Assembly: GCA_004173455.1 (NCBI GenBank) | Contig: SECL01000010.1 | Location: forward strand, 1-64,000 | Direction of reading: 5' to 3' | Length of the DNA: 64,000 nucleotides | Source: Moraxellaceae bacterium | Lineage (GTDB): Bacteria > Pseudomonadota > Gammaproteobacteria > Pseudomonadales > Moraxellaceae | Shown here: piece after piece, positions 11,698-19,718 of the stretch | Position numbering within the stretch: the first letter of the stretch is position 1 | Layout: each line of letters starts with the position of its first letter | The notes under the pieces: generated by a model | Database searches by the model: none | Seen by the model: the letters and a program-made list of their open reading frames with translations, nothing else | Told to the model about the DNA's origin: nothing | Program-made: the position numbers and the translations under genes

Positions 11698-12624
11698 TTA
11701 ATTGAATGGATCACTAATGGGTGAAGGGCTCACCGGTTTATTTTCCGCAGGTGCCGTATTACTACTCACAGAACCGGTAGGTTTGCTAGGATTTGCTGTT
11801 GTGGTACCTAAAGGATTTAAGACCGGTTTGGCAGGATTCGTTCCTGTGGTTACGGCGCTACCTACCGATGTACTTGGTGAGATCGTGTTCGGTGTGGTGA
11901 GTGTGGTTGCGCCGGCTCCTGTGGACTGACCTATGGCTGAATCAATCGGGGCAACCGGCGTACTTGGTGCCGTTGGGACGTCTACAGGCACAGGAACAGA
12001 ACGCAAGCGTACCTGATACACCTGTCCTGATTTTGACAAATTGGTAATACTGTCTTCTGAACCGACATCATCGGTCACGGACGACTTAAAGTCGGAAAAC
12101 CGGACGGGATAGGCTTTTACACTGGCTGGAAGATCAAATGTCATGGCTTTGCTGGCATCAAGCGCGCGGCCGACCGATGAAAAACTGCCATAAACCAGCA
12201 CATAGCGTTCACCTTGCTCCGGTGTCCGTGACCGCATATAGAAAAATTTGTCACGATCAGGCCGTTTATCCAGATAACTTTTAACAATATCTTCCTGCGA
12301 TACGCTCATCACATGCACTGTCCAACTTCCAGACTGTGCCTTGATAAAGCTTGCACCGCGAAACTCTGCGCTGCGCTCACCGCTACTCACATCCTGATTG
12401 ATATCTAGCTCTGGCACCATATCGGTCATCATGCCGAGTGTCGGGGAAAACTGCACCTTTTCGGGTTCAACCGGAACATCCTTGGCTTTGAGATCTTTTT
12501 CAACAGTCACCCGTTGATGAATCTGCATGCCAATCCACATAAAAAAAGCAATGGCCAGCATAGCAAGGCCACCCAGTAGCCAAGTGCTATTTTGAACTGT
12601 GCGCCAAACTCGGGTGCGATTCAT
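11698..12624 (-). CDS. SPOR-domain inner-membrane protein (DamX-like)
   Basis: A 308-residue bitopic protein. One membrane segment lies near residues 14-34, with a short cytoplasmic N-terminus and the rest in the periplasm. At about residues 95-172 there is a SPOR fold, recognised from [16 protein letters not shown] and [24 protein letters not shown], and then a long Pro/Thr/Ser-rich tail. SPOR domains bind denuded septal peptidoglycan, so a role near the division site is likely. Its ATG overlaps the aroB stop by 4 bases. The same aroK-aroB-SPOR order occurs in many gammaproteobacteria, where the gene is damX. The tail being C-terminal to SPOR is the reverse of E. coli DamX, so I do not transfer the name. 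Confidence 0.8.
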   Translation of the reverse strand: MNRTRVWRTVQNSTWLLGGLAMLAIAFFMWIGMQIHQRVTVEKDLKAKDVPVEPEKVQFSPTLGMMTDMVPELDINQDVSSGERSAEFRGASFIKAQSGSWTVHVMSVSQEDIVKSYLDKRPDRDKFFYMRSRTPEQGERYVLVYGSFSSVGRALDASKAMTFDLPASVKAYPVRFSDFKSSVTDDVGSEDSITNLSKSGQVYQVRLRSVPVPVDVPTAPSTPVAPIDSAIGQSTGAGATTLTTPNTISPSTSVGSAVTTGTNPAKPVLNPLGTTTANPSKPTGSVSSNTAPAENKPVSPSPISDPFN

Positions 12625-13730
12625 GCGTGCTGCTCCCTGATGTGCTGCTCAGTATGTTGGCAGGCCACAATGGTTTGCCTAATCAGCTCAGGACTGGCCT
12701 CACGACTAATGACGGCCTGCCCCACTTCTTTGAGCAAAATAAGACGCAATTGACCCGCCATCACTTTTTTGTCCTGTGCCATCAACCCCATAAACTGCTC
12801 AACTGGAATCTCAGGACAGATTACTGGCAAATGGGCACGTTGAATAATTAGGCGTACCCGTTGCACATCCGCTGGACTGATCCAACCCAGCCGACAGGAT
12901 AAATCAGCGGCCATCACCATTCCAGCAGCAACAGCTTCACCATGTAGCCACGCACCATAACCCAGATAAGATTCAATCGCATGACCAAAAGTATGTCCCA
13001 GATTTAATAATGCCCGCTCACCGTGTTCATGTTCATCAGCGGCCACAATTCGCGCTTTATGGGCGCAGGAGCGATAAACCGCTTCTGCCAGCAAGTGTGG
13101 ATCACGGCCAATGAGCTGATCCATATGCGCTTCCAGCCACACCAGAAAATCCTGATCTCCCAGCAAAGCATATTTGATAATTTCGGCCAAGCCTGCCGAC
13201 AGCTCACGATCAGCCAAGGTATCAAGCTGTGCCATATCAGCCATCACCACACTGGGCTGCTTAAAGGCACCAATCATGTTCTTGCCTAATGGATGATTAA
13301 TGCCGGTTTTGCCGCCCACACTGGAGTCGACCTGAGACAGTAATGTGGTTGGCACTTGCACAAAATCAACGCCACGCTGGAAACTGGCCGCCGCAAAACC
13401 TGCCATATCGCCAACAACACCACCACCGAGAGCCAGTACCGTACAATCACGATTAAACCTGACCGTAAGAAGTGCATCAAAAATCAGGTTTAGGGTTTCA
13501 ATATTTTTATAGGCCTCACCATCTGGCAAAATACAGCAAGCAACCTGCTTGCCTACCTGCTCCAGTACACGCTGATACGTTTCAATATACAGGGGGGCAA
13601 CTGTGGTATTACTGACAATCATCACTTGCTGTCCCTTAATATAAGGGATCAGGCATTCCTGCACCGATAAATGACTACCAATAAAAATAGGATAACGACG
13701 TTCACCAAGCTCAACATGTAGCGTTTGCAT
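12621..13730 (-). CDS. aroB: 3-dehydroquinate synthase
   Basis: A 369-residue AroB, second step of the shikimate pathway: it converts DAHP to 3-dehydroquinate using NAD and a divalent metal. The [19 protein letters not shown] loop and the [20 protein letters not shown] substrate segment are present. The three metal ligands appear as Glu in [15 protein letters not shown], His in [12 protein letters not shown] and His in [10 protein letters not shown]. Length is normal. It follows aroK by 35 bases and overlaps the SPOR gene by 4 bases, so it belongs to the pilMNOPQ-aroK-aroB transcription unit. Confidence 0.97.
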   Translation of the reverse strand: MQTLHVELGERRYPIFIGSHLSVQECLIPYIKGQQVMIVSNTTVAPLYIETYQRVLEQVGKQVACCILPDGEAYKNIETLNLIFDALLTVRFNRDCTVLALGGGVVGDMAGFAAASFQRGVDFVQVPTTLLSQVDSSVGGKTGINHPLGKNMIGAFKQPSVVMADMAQLDTLADRELSAGLAEIIKYALLGDQDFLVWLEAHMDQLIGRDPHLLAEAVYRSCAHKARIVAADEHEHGERALLNLGHTFGHAIESYLGYGAWLHGEAVAAGMVMAADLSCRLGWISPADVQRVRLIIQRAHLPVICPEIPVEQFMGLMAQDKKVMAGQLRLILLKEVGQAVISREASPELIRQTIVACQHTEQHIREQHA

Positions 13731-13765
13731 AAAATGTCTAAAATGTAGCCTTGAAGATTTTATGA

Positions 13766-14314
13766 TTATCTTAACGTGTTTAGACCAATCAATTGAATAA
13801 TTTTTTGTGCCAAATCACGGGCTGACCCGGCAGAAGTTGGAACGACATAATGGGCAACCTGCCGATACAGTGGATCGCGGGCAGCCAGTAGTTCTTTTAA
13901 TTTTTTTTCAGGATTGGCCACTTGCAATAAAGGCCGGTTACGATCACGCGACGTTCGCGCCAATTGCATTTCAACTGGCGTGTATAAATAAATCACCACT
14001 CCACGCTGTTTGAGTAACTCACAATTTTGTGCGCGGGTGACTGCACCCCCACCTGTCGCCAAGACAATACATGATTGCAGGGTTAAATCATCAATAACCT
14101 GCTGCTCACGCTGGCGAAAACCATCTTCACCTTCCTTTTCAAAAATCCAGGGAATGCTGGCGCCAGTTCTGCTTTCAATTTCATGGTCACTATCGATAAA
14201 AGGACGACCCAGCAAATCTGCCAGATGTCGTCCTACTGTCGTTTTACCCGCACCCATTGGCCCAACCAGATAAATACTGGGATTAACCTTTGGGTCTAAG
14301 CAACTTGAATCCAA
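13766..14314 (-). CDS. aroK: Shikimate kinase
   Basis: A 182-residue shikimate kinase that phosphorylates shikimate at the 3-OH with ATP. Walker A is GPMGAGKTT (residues 18-26). The shikimate-binding [13 protein letters not shown], the ATGGGAV loop and the lid RNRPLL all follow. The predicted start is TTG, with AAGGG about ten bases upstream; no ATG lies before the Walker motif, so a non-ATG start is required. It is placed between pilQ and aroB, as in Pseudomonas and Acinetobacter. Confidence 0.95.
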   Translation of the reverse strand: MDSSCLDPKVNPSIYLVGPMGAGKTTVGRHLADLLGRPFIDSDHEIESRTGASIPWIFEKEGEDGFRQREQQVIDDLTLQSCIVLATGGGAVTRAQNCELLKQRGVVIYLYTPVEMQLARTSRDRNRPLLQVANPEKKLKELLAARDPLYRQVAHYVVPTSAGSARDLAQKIIQLIGLNTLR

Positions 14315-14340
14315 AACACTTTCCCTTTTGCTGGCGCACC

Positions 14341-16554
14341 TTATTTGGGTGCGCGAGTGGTCGTATCCGAGACTAATCGTGGCGTTACAAAAATGAGTAA
14401 TTCTTGCTTATTGTCCACATTCAAGTTCTTCCTAAACAATGCTCCCACATAAGGAATATCACCTAGAAAAGGCACTTTAGTCACTGTATTACCAGTTTCA
14501 TTTTGGAAGATACCGCCCAATACTACCGTTTCGCCATCATTAACCAAGACATTGGTTGCAATGCGATTGGTATTAATGGGCACACCACCTGTAATAGGAG
14601 TTCCTGGTGTATCACTATTGATAAATAGCTCCATACCAATTTTGCCATCTGGGGTAACGTTTGGCGTTACTTCCAGACTTAACTCCGCATTGACAAATTG
14701 GACTGCAGTTGCCCCGCTGGAAGTCGCATTTTGGTAAGGAATTTGCTGACCCGATGCAACGCGAGCTTTTTGCTTGTCACCTGTCAGTACTTTCGGTGTC
14801 GCAATGACCTCGCCCTTACCTTCTGACTGTAATGCAGACAACTCAAGATCCAGCATCACATCCGATAAACTAATCAGGCCAAAAGCAATCCGGCTGGCAC
14901 CCTGAGTAGTGACACCCAAATCCACATTGAGGTTATCCGGACGGTCAATAGTGTATTTATATCCACCTAGATCATCATCTTTTTCAGGCTCGCGCAGGTT
15001 CCATAAGGTATTTTCGGAACCACCTACTAACAGGCTGTTGTTATTGGTGATACCCTGAGACAACACGCCCCATTTGACCCCCATTTCCTTACTAAAACTA
15101 TTGGAAGCACGTACAATTCGTGCTTCAATCATGACTTGCTTAACAGGCACATCAAGACGAGAAATCATGCCACGAATTTCATCAATTTTTGCAGCAGTAT
15201 CCTGAATGATCAAGGTGTTGGTACGCGGGTCAATGGAAATCGTACCACGTGTGGATAGTAGGCTGCCGACATTACTATCCAAACCCGTATCATTGGTACT
15301 TGTAGAAGAATTATTACCCGAAGCTCCGTTATTACGGCCAGAAGTAATCAGGGTTTGAATATCAGTGGCTTTGGCATAACTAAGCTGGATATATTCTGTT
15401 TGCAGTGGCGCCAACTGCTGAATTTGCTGGGTTGCTTGTGCTTCAAGTTTTTCCCGTGCGGCAATTTCAACAGCCGGTGCAACCATTATGACATTACCGG
15501 TACGACGTTTATCCAGCCCTTTAGTTTTTAAAATAATGTCTAAAGCCTGATCCCAAGGAACGTTTTGCAGGCGAATGGTAATGCGACCATTCACGCTGTC
15601 ACTCGCAACCAGATTCAGGTTGGTGAAATCAGCAATTAACTGTAAAACCGAACGAACATCAATATCTTGAAAGTTTAACGACAGTTTTTGTCCGGTATAG
15701 ACTTCTTCTGCACGGGTTTTGGTAGTGACTTCAGGCTTAACCGCTGGCTTAACACTAATGGTGAGCTTATTATCAGTTTGATAAGCCATGTATTCATATT
15801 CGCCCTGTGGCTGAATCACCATCATGCCATTGCTGCCTTCATTATAGGCATCAATCGTGGATACAGGCGTGGCAAAATCATTCACATCCAGACGACGGCG
15901 CAATTGAGAGGGAATTTTTGCACCCAGAAAACGTACGACAATCCGACTACCCTGTTGCTGCACATCCACCGGTAATGATGAATTGAGCAAGTCTACCGTG
16001 ATCAAGCCATCACCTGCCGAACCACGCTGAAATTCGATATTACGGATATCGCTACTAATGGGGCTAGCCATCACACTGGTCGGCGCAACTTTGGCGGTTG
16101 CTTGCGTTGCCGCAATGCTGCTGTTGGCGGCACTGATTTTTAAAATAAGCGTATTGCCTTCAACCCGCGTACTATAGCTACCAGACTGTGCCAGATTGAC
16201 CACCAGACGAGTACGCTCTTGATTGTCCATCACGCTGACATCTTGCGCATTTTTGCTGGCAATCGTAATCCGGTTGCTGGGTAATGCACTAATCGTATTG
16301 GGGAAGTCCAGCACCAGCCGCGTTGGCTGTTCAATCTGGTAAGCTTGCGGATCTGGCGGTGTACTACTAAATACTAAACGCAGCTCTGTTTCACCGCTAG
16401 GCAATGTCAGTGGTATTACCTGATTTAAGCTGACCTGAGCGGCCAGTGCTGCTTGTACTGCCAGTGCGCAGGCGCTAGCCAGTGTAAGTTGACGCATAAA
16501 AGAAGTCATTGCGGGTGTTGCCCCCATACGAAACTGATTAATTGGGTTCCTCAT
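14341..16554 (-). CDS. pilQ: Type IV pilus secretin PilQ
   Basis: A 737-residue outer-membrane secretin through which the pilus exits. After a signal sequence (hydrophobic ASACALAVQAALAA) come two AMIN domains (about residues 35-130 and 165-270) that bind peptidoglycan. A secretin/TonB short N-terminal domain follows (SLNFQDIDVRSVLQLIADFTNLNLV), then an NolW-like domain with a low-complexity Asn/Ser insert, and the C-terminal secretin barrel with VPFLGDIPYVGALFR and LLIFVTPRLV. I start at the ATG at base 16554, with GAGGA seven bases upstream and 19 bases after the pilP stop; an upstream in-frame ATG at 16587 would overlap pilP by 14 bases. Confidence 0.95.
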   Translation of the reverse strand: MRNPINQFRMGATPAMTSFMRQLTLASACALAVQAALAAQVSLNQVIPLTLPSGETELRLVFSSTPPDPQAYQIEQPTRLVLDFPNTISALPSNRITIASKNAQDVSVMDNQERTRLVVNLAQSGSYSTRVEGNTLILKISAANSSIAATQATAKVAPTSVMASPISSDIRNIEFQRGSAGDGLITVDLLNSSLPVDVQQQGSRIVVRFLGAKIPSQLRRRLDVNDFATPVSTIDAYNEGSNGMMVIQPQGEYEYMAYQTDNKLTISVKPAVKPEVTTKTRAEEVYTGQKLSLNFQDIDVRSVLQLIADFTNLNLVASDSVNGRITIRLQNVPWDQALDIILKTKGLDKRRTGNVIMVAPAVEIAAREKLEAQATQQIQQLAPLQTEYIQLSYAKATDIQTLITSGRNNGASGNNSSTSTNDTGLDSNVGSLLSTRGTISIDPRTNTLIIQDTAAKIDEIRGMISRLDVPVKQVMIEARIVRASNSFSKEMGVKWGVLSQGITNNNSLLVGGSENTLWNLREPEKDDDLGGYKYTIDRPDNLNVDLGVTTQGASRIAFGLISLSDVMLDLELSALQSEGKGEVIATPKVLTGDKQKARVASGQQIPYQNATSSGATAVQFVNAELSLEVTPNVTPDGKIGMELFINSDTPGTPITGGVPINTNRIATNVLVNDGETVVLGGIFQNETGNTVTKVPFLGDIPYVGALFRKNLNVDNKQELLIFVTPRLVSDTTTRAPK

Positions 16555-16573
16555 TTTTATTTCCTCAAATTCC

Positions 16574-17101
16574 TTATGCGCCGACATCGATCATGACGAG
16601 ATTACGTGGACGCTCAACAAAACCATCACGACCGTTAGGTACCACTTCAATCACAGAAATCTGGCTAGGCGTAATATCAACAATACGGCCATAGTTTTTG
16701 CCTAAATAGTTGCCTTTCTCGACACGAACCACGCCACCTTCAGGCGCTTGTATCAAACCATACAGCGATCCATTGGCGCGTTTTAAAGTTCCTTTCATAA
16801 TCAGGGCTTCAATAGGAAATTGCTCTAAATATTGAGGTGGTCGCGATAGATCAGGGATAATCTGATGACCCGCTGCGACTGTAAGCTCCATGGCCAGACT
16901 AGGCGGCATGAATGGACTTCTTAGCTGCTGGGCAGAATAAGCAAACGAAGGTACTGGCAAAAATACAGGGGCTGGGGGTACAGGTTGTGGTGGCTGGTTA
17001 CGAATTTGCTGCATCTGTTCATTCACCACATCCAGCCGTGAACTACAGCCTGTTAACAACAGCGTAGCCATTATTGTCATAGTGAGGAGCTTGAGCTTCA
17101 T
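16574..17101 (-). CDS. pilP: Pilus assembly lipoprotein PilP
   Basis: A 175-residue lipoprotein with lipobox LLTGC (Cys19). An extended Pro-rich linker leads to the C-terminal beta domain (about residues 85-170). There, FPIEALIMKGTLKRANGSLYGLIQAPEGGVVRVEKGNYLGKNYGRI is the family signature region; its core reads LIQAPEGGVVRVEKGNYLG. PilP connects the inner-membrane PilNO complex to the PilQ secretin. Its start overlaps the pilO stop by one base. Confidence 0.94.
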   Translation of the reverse strand: MKLKLLTMTIMATLLLTGCSSRLDVVNEQMQQIRNQPPQPVPPAPVFLPVPSFAYSAQQLRSPFMPPSLAMELTVAAGHQIIPDLSRPPQYLEQFPIEALIMKGTLKRANGSLYGLIQAPEGGVVRVEKGNYLGKNYGRIVDITPSQISVIEVVPNGRDGFVERPRNLVMIDVGA

Positions 17102-17817
17102 TATTTTGGTGCTCCTGCTGATGGGGCTGTTGAATCTTCAGCGGGCTGATCATTATAGCGGTACGTTTTAGCCTGCACGGTCATTTTGAGAACCGGAACT
17201 TCACTTTTGGTTTCTGATGCTGGCAATGTTTCAATCACAAAGTCGTGCAGCGTGACTATGCGCGGCAATGCAGCCAATCCACTCACAAATGAACCAAATG
17301 CGTGATAATCCCCTTGCGCCACAATTGAAATTGGCAGTTCAATGAAGAATTCCTGCTTCACTTCGGGCTGTACGCTAATATTATTGAACTTTAAGCCGCT
17401 GCTCACGCCGGTAAAGTTAATGTCCTCAACCAGACCGGGAATCTCGGTTTCCTTGGGCAATTGTTGCAATAGCTCGCCGAAAGTATGCTCCATATCCTCA
17501 ATTTGCCGTTGGTACAGTTGCAAATTTCTGAGCTTGGAATCCTTTTCGCGATACTCACTCAGCAGACTTTCTTCCTGTGCATGCGCATTATCAATATCAT
17601 TAAGCAAAGGACGAACCAGCACGAAATAAGCCAGCGCCAGTGTCAACAGCAATACAAAAATATAAACTGTAATTTTGACTGAGGTAGGCCAACTCCCCAT
17701 ATTCTGGGGATCGAGCGAATTAAAGCTGTTAATAAATTCCTGAAAGTTAAACGGCTTTTTCTTGGGCGTTATTAATACATCATCTTTTTCGAGTGTAGAG
17801 TCATCAAAATTATCCAT
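17101..17817 (-). CDS. pilO: Pilus alignment protein PilO
   Basis: A 238-residue bitopic protein: a cytoplasmic N-terminus of about 45 residues, one membrane helix (about 48-68), a coiled-coil segment (about 70-125) and a ferredoxin-like periplasmic domain. The QLPKETEIPGLVEDINFTGVSSGLKF segment is typical of PilO. It pairs with PilN to build the inner-membrane alignment platform of the type IV pilus. Its start overlaps the pilN stop and its stop overlaps pilP, so all five pil genes are translated in a coupled way. Confidence 0.94.
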   Translation of the reverse strand: MDNFDDSTLEKDDVLITPKKKPFNFQEFINSFNSLDPQNMGSWPTSVKITVYIFVLLLTLALAYFVLVRPLLNDIDNAHAQEESLLSEYREKDSKLRNLQLYQRQIEDMEHTFGELLQQLPKETEIPGLVEDINFTGVSSGLKFNNISVQPEVKQEFFIELPISIVAQGDYHAFGSFVSGLAALPRIVTLHDFVIETLPASETKSEVPVLKMTVQAKTYRYNDQPAEDSTAPSAGAPK

Positions 17818-18497
17818 TACTGTTGACCCCCTGTTGTGGTGGCTGGCGCTGGCACACTACCCGCAGATGGTACAGCAGTACCGGCACCATCTGTGGTCAA
17901 ATTGATTGTGTTGGCGTCTTCACTGATATCAACTGTTACCAAGAACTCGCCATAATTGTCCTCAGGGCGAGGCAATACGCTGCCTGAAGGTTTTGGCTGA
18001 TTATCTGTCTTTTCACCCTGATAGGAATTCATGAATGCATTTCTAAACCACGGCGAATTTTCCAGATTGCGCAAAAATTCGGATACGGTATTGGGGCTTT
18101 CAGCACGCCCAGTAATAATAAACTTATCATCCTTGCGCTCAAAGCGGGTAATGAACATCTGATCCGGCGTTAAACGCGCCATTTCATCAAACAGGCGTAC
18201 GACCACGGGACGTTTGCCCTGCAAATCCTGAATCAGTTTCATGCGTTCGATAATTTCATCACGATGGGCTTGTAAGCCATCCAGTGCCTTTAAACGCACA
18301 TCCAGTTCACCGTTGGCCGTTTGAACCAGTTGGTTGGCTTGCTGCTGGTCATTTAAACGCTGATTGACAAATGCCCAAGCCAGTGCCGATAACACCAGAC
18401 CCAGCAAAAACATCCCAATTGAAATACTTATAAATTCTTTTTTTCGCTGCTCACGGAGCGCTTCGCGCCATGGCAGTAGGTTTATCTTTGCCATCAA
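17817..18497 (-). CDS. pilN: Pilus alignment protein PilN
   Basis: A 226-residue PilN. The conserved cytoplasmic motif INLLPWRE at residues 5-12 docks into PilM. A membrane helix (about 24-44), a coiled coil and a periplasmic domain follow. The tail is Gly/Pro/Thr-rich. Its start overlaps the end of pilM by 4 bases. Confidence 0.95.
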   Translation of the reverse strand: MMAKINLLPWREALREQRKKEFISISIGMFLLGLVLSALAWAFVNQRLNDQQQANQLVQTANGELDVRLKALDGLQAHRDEIIERMKLIQDLQGKRPVVVRLFDEMARLTPDQMFITRFERKDDKFIITGRAESPNTVSEFLRNLENSPWFRNAFMNSYQGEKTDNQPKPSGSVLPRPEDNYGEFLVTVDISEDANTINLTTDGAGTAVPSAGSVPAPATTTGGQQ

Positions 18498-19552
18498 TCA
18501 AAACTCCGCAAGGCCAAACCACAGGCAACCAGCAATGATGGTGCATCATTTTCAATCTGGTTGGCGTCAATTTGGGAAGCAAAACCCATTTGTAAAAATG
18601 GATTGGCAATGGTCACGCGATGGCCTAACTTTTCTTGTAGCAAGCGTGCAAGGCCTGAAATATTGGCGTTACCACCAGCCAGCAAAATATGATCAACATC
18701 ATTGTACTGAGTCGATGAATAAAAAAACTGTAGTGAGCGGGCAGCCTGCTGCACAATGGCATCCATGTAAGGAATCAGGACTTCAGGCTCATAGTCATCA
18801 GGCAAATTGCCTTCTTTTTTGGCACGTCCTGCTTCATCAAAAGACAAGCCGTAACGACGCTGAATATCTTCTGTGAGTTGCTTGCCACCAAACAGCTGCT
18901 CGCGGCTATAAATGATTTTTTCATCCTTAAGCACGCTTAAGGTGGTCATGGTATGACCAATATCAAAAATGGCAACAATGTCCGGTGTACCCGGCAGTGT
19001 ATCGATAATCAGCGAAAAGGCACGCTCAATGGCATACGATTCCACATCAATGACCCGCGGAACCAAACCGGCCAGCTCCAGTGCTTCACTGCGCATATCT
19101 ACATTTTCTGTACGCGACGCAACCAAAAGCACACTGACTCGGTTAGGATTATTGGGTGAAATATCTACAACCTCAAAATCCAGACTGACTTCATCCAGTG
19201 GATAAGGAATGTACTGCTCGGCATCCAGACGAATTTGCACTTCGCGTTCGTCATCAGTCATGTCGGCATCCATTTCAATCACTTTGGTGATGACGGCTGA
19301 AGACGCTACTGCTGCTGCTGCACTATTGCTTTTTGGGTTGGTGAGGTTGAGTAGCCGTTCGATGGTATCACCGACACTTTCAGGATCGGCAATGTTTTTT
19401 TCGACAACAGCATGCGAAGGTAATGGCAGAATTCCGTAGCTTTCTACCCAGTACCGTCCATCCCTGATGTCCAACTCAAGTAACTTGACAGAAGTGGAAC
19501 TAATATCGACCCCGACAAGACTTTTATTTTGTTTGCGCTGAAAGGAAAGCAC
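18494..19552 (-). CDS. pilM: Pilus assembly ATPase-like protein PilM
   Basis: A 352-residue actin/FtsA-like cytoplasmic protein that binds nucleotide and the PilN N-terminus. VGVDISSTSVKLLEL at the start is the phosphate-1 motif. IFDIGHTMTTLSVL (phosphate-2) and LLAGGNANISGL (adenosine motif) follow. It is the first gene of the pilMNOPQ-aroK-aroB-SPOR unit and is divergent from ponA with about 166 bases between them, where a promoter candidate lies. Confidence 0.96.
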   Translation of the reverse strand: MLSFQRKQNKSLVGVDISSTSVKLLELDIRDGRYWVESYGILPLPSHAVVEKNIADPESVGDTIERLLNLTNPKSNSAAAAVASSAVITKVIEMDADMTDDEREVQIRLDAEQYIPYPLDEVSLDFEVVDISPNNPNRVSVLLVASRTENVDMRSEALELAGLVPRVIDVESYAIERAFSLIIDTLPGTPDIVAIFDIGHTMTTLSVLKDEKIIYSREQLFGGKQLTEDIQRRYGLSFDEAGRAKKEGNLPDDYEPEVLIPYMDAIVQQAARSLQFFYSSTQYNDVDHILLAGGNANISGLARLLQEKLGHRVTIANPFLQMGFASQIDANQIENDAPSLLVACGLALRSFD

Positions 19553-19626
19553 TGTAAGTTCCCTGTTATTGTTCTAAACATCCGGAATATACCACAAGCT
19601 GAGCCAATACATAGTGCGGATAGGCC

Positions 19627-19654
19627 ACTATAATAAATATAGTAAAACTAACAA
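19627..19654 (-). promoter_or_regulatory. Candidate sigma-70 promoter for the pilM operon
   Basis: On the minus strand TTGTTA (complement of 19649-19654) and TATAGT (complement of 19627-19632) are 16 bases apart, predicting a start near 19620 and a leader of about 68 bases. The plus strand at the same place reads TATAAT (19629-19634), a possible -10 for ponA with a poor -35. The two overlap, so the promoters could compete. Confidence 0.4.
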
Positions 19655-19718
19655 TCCTAAGTTTGAGGCGCTATACTGCATCAATTCCGATCCCTGCAGG
19701 TATTAAAACGCACTTGTT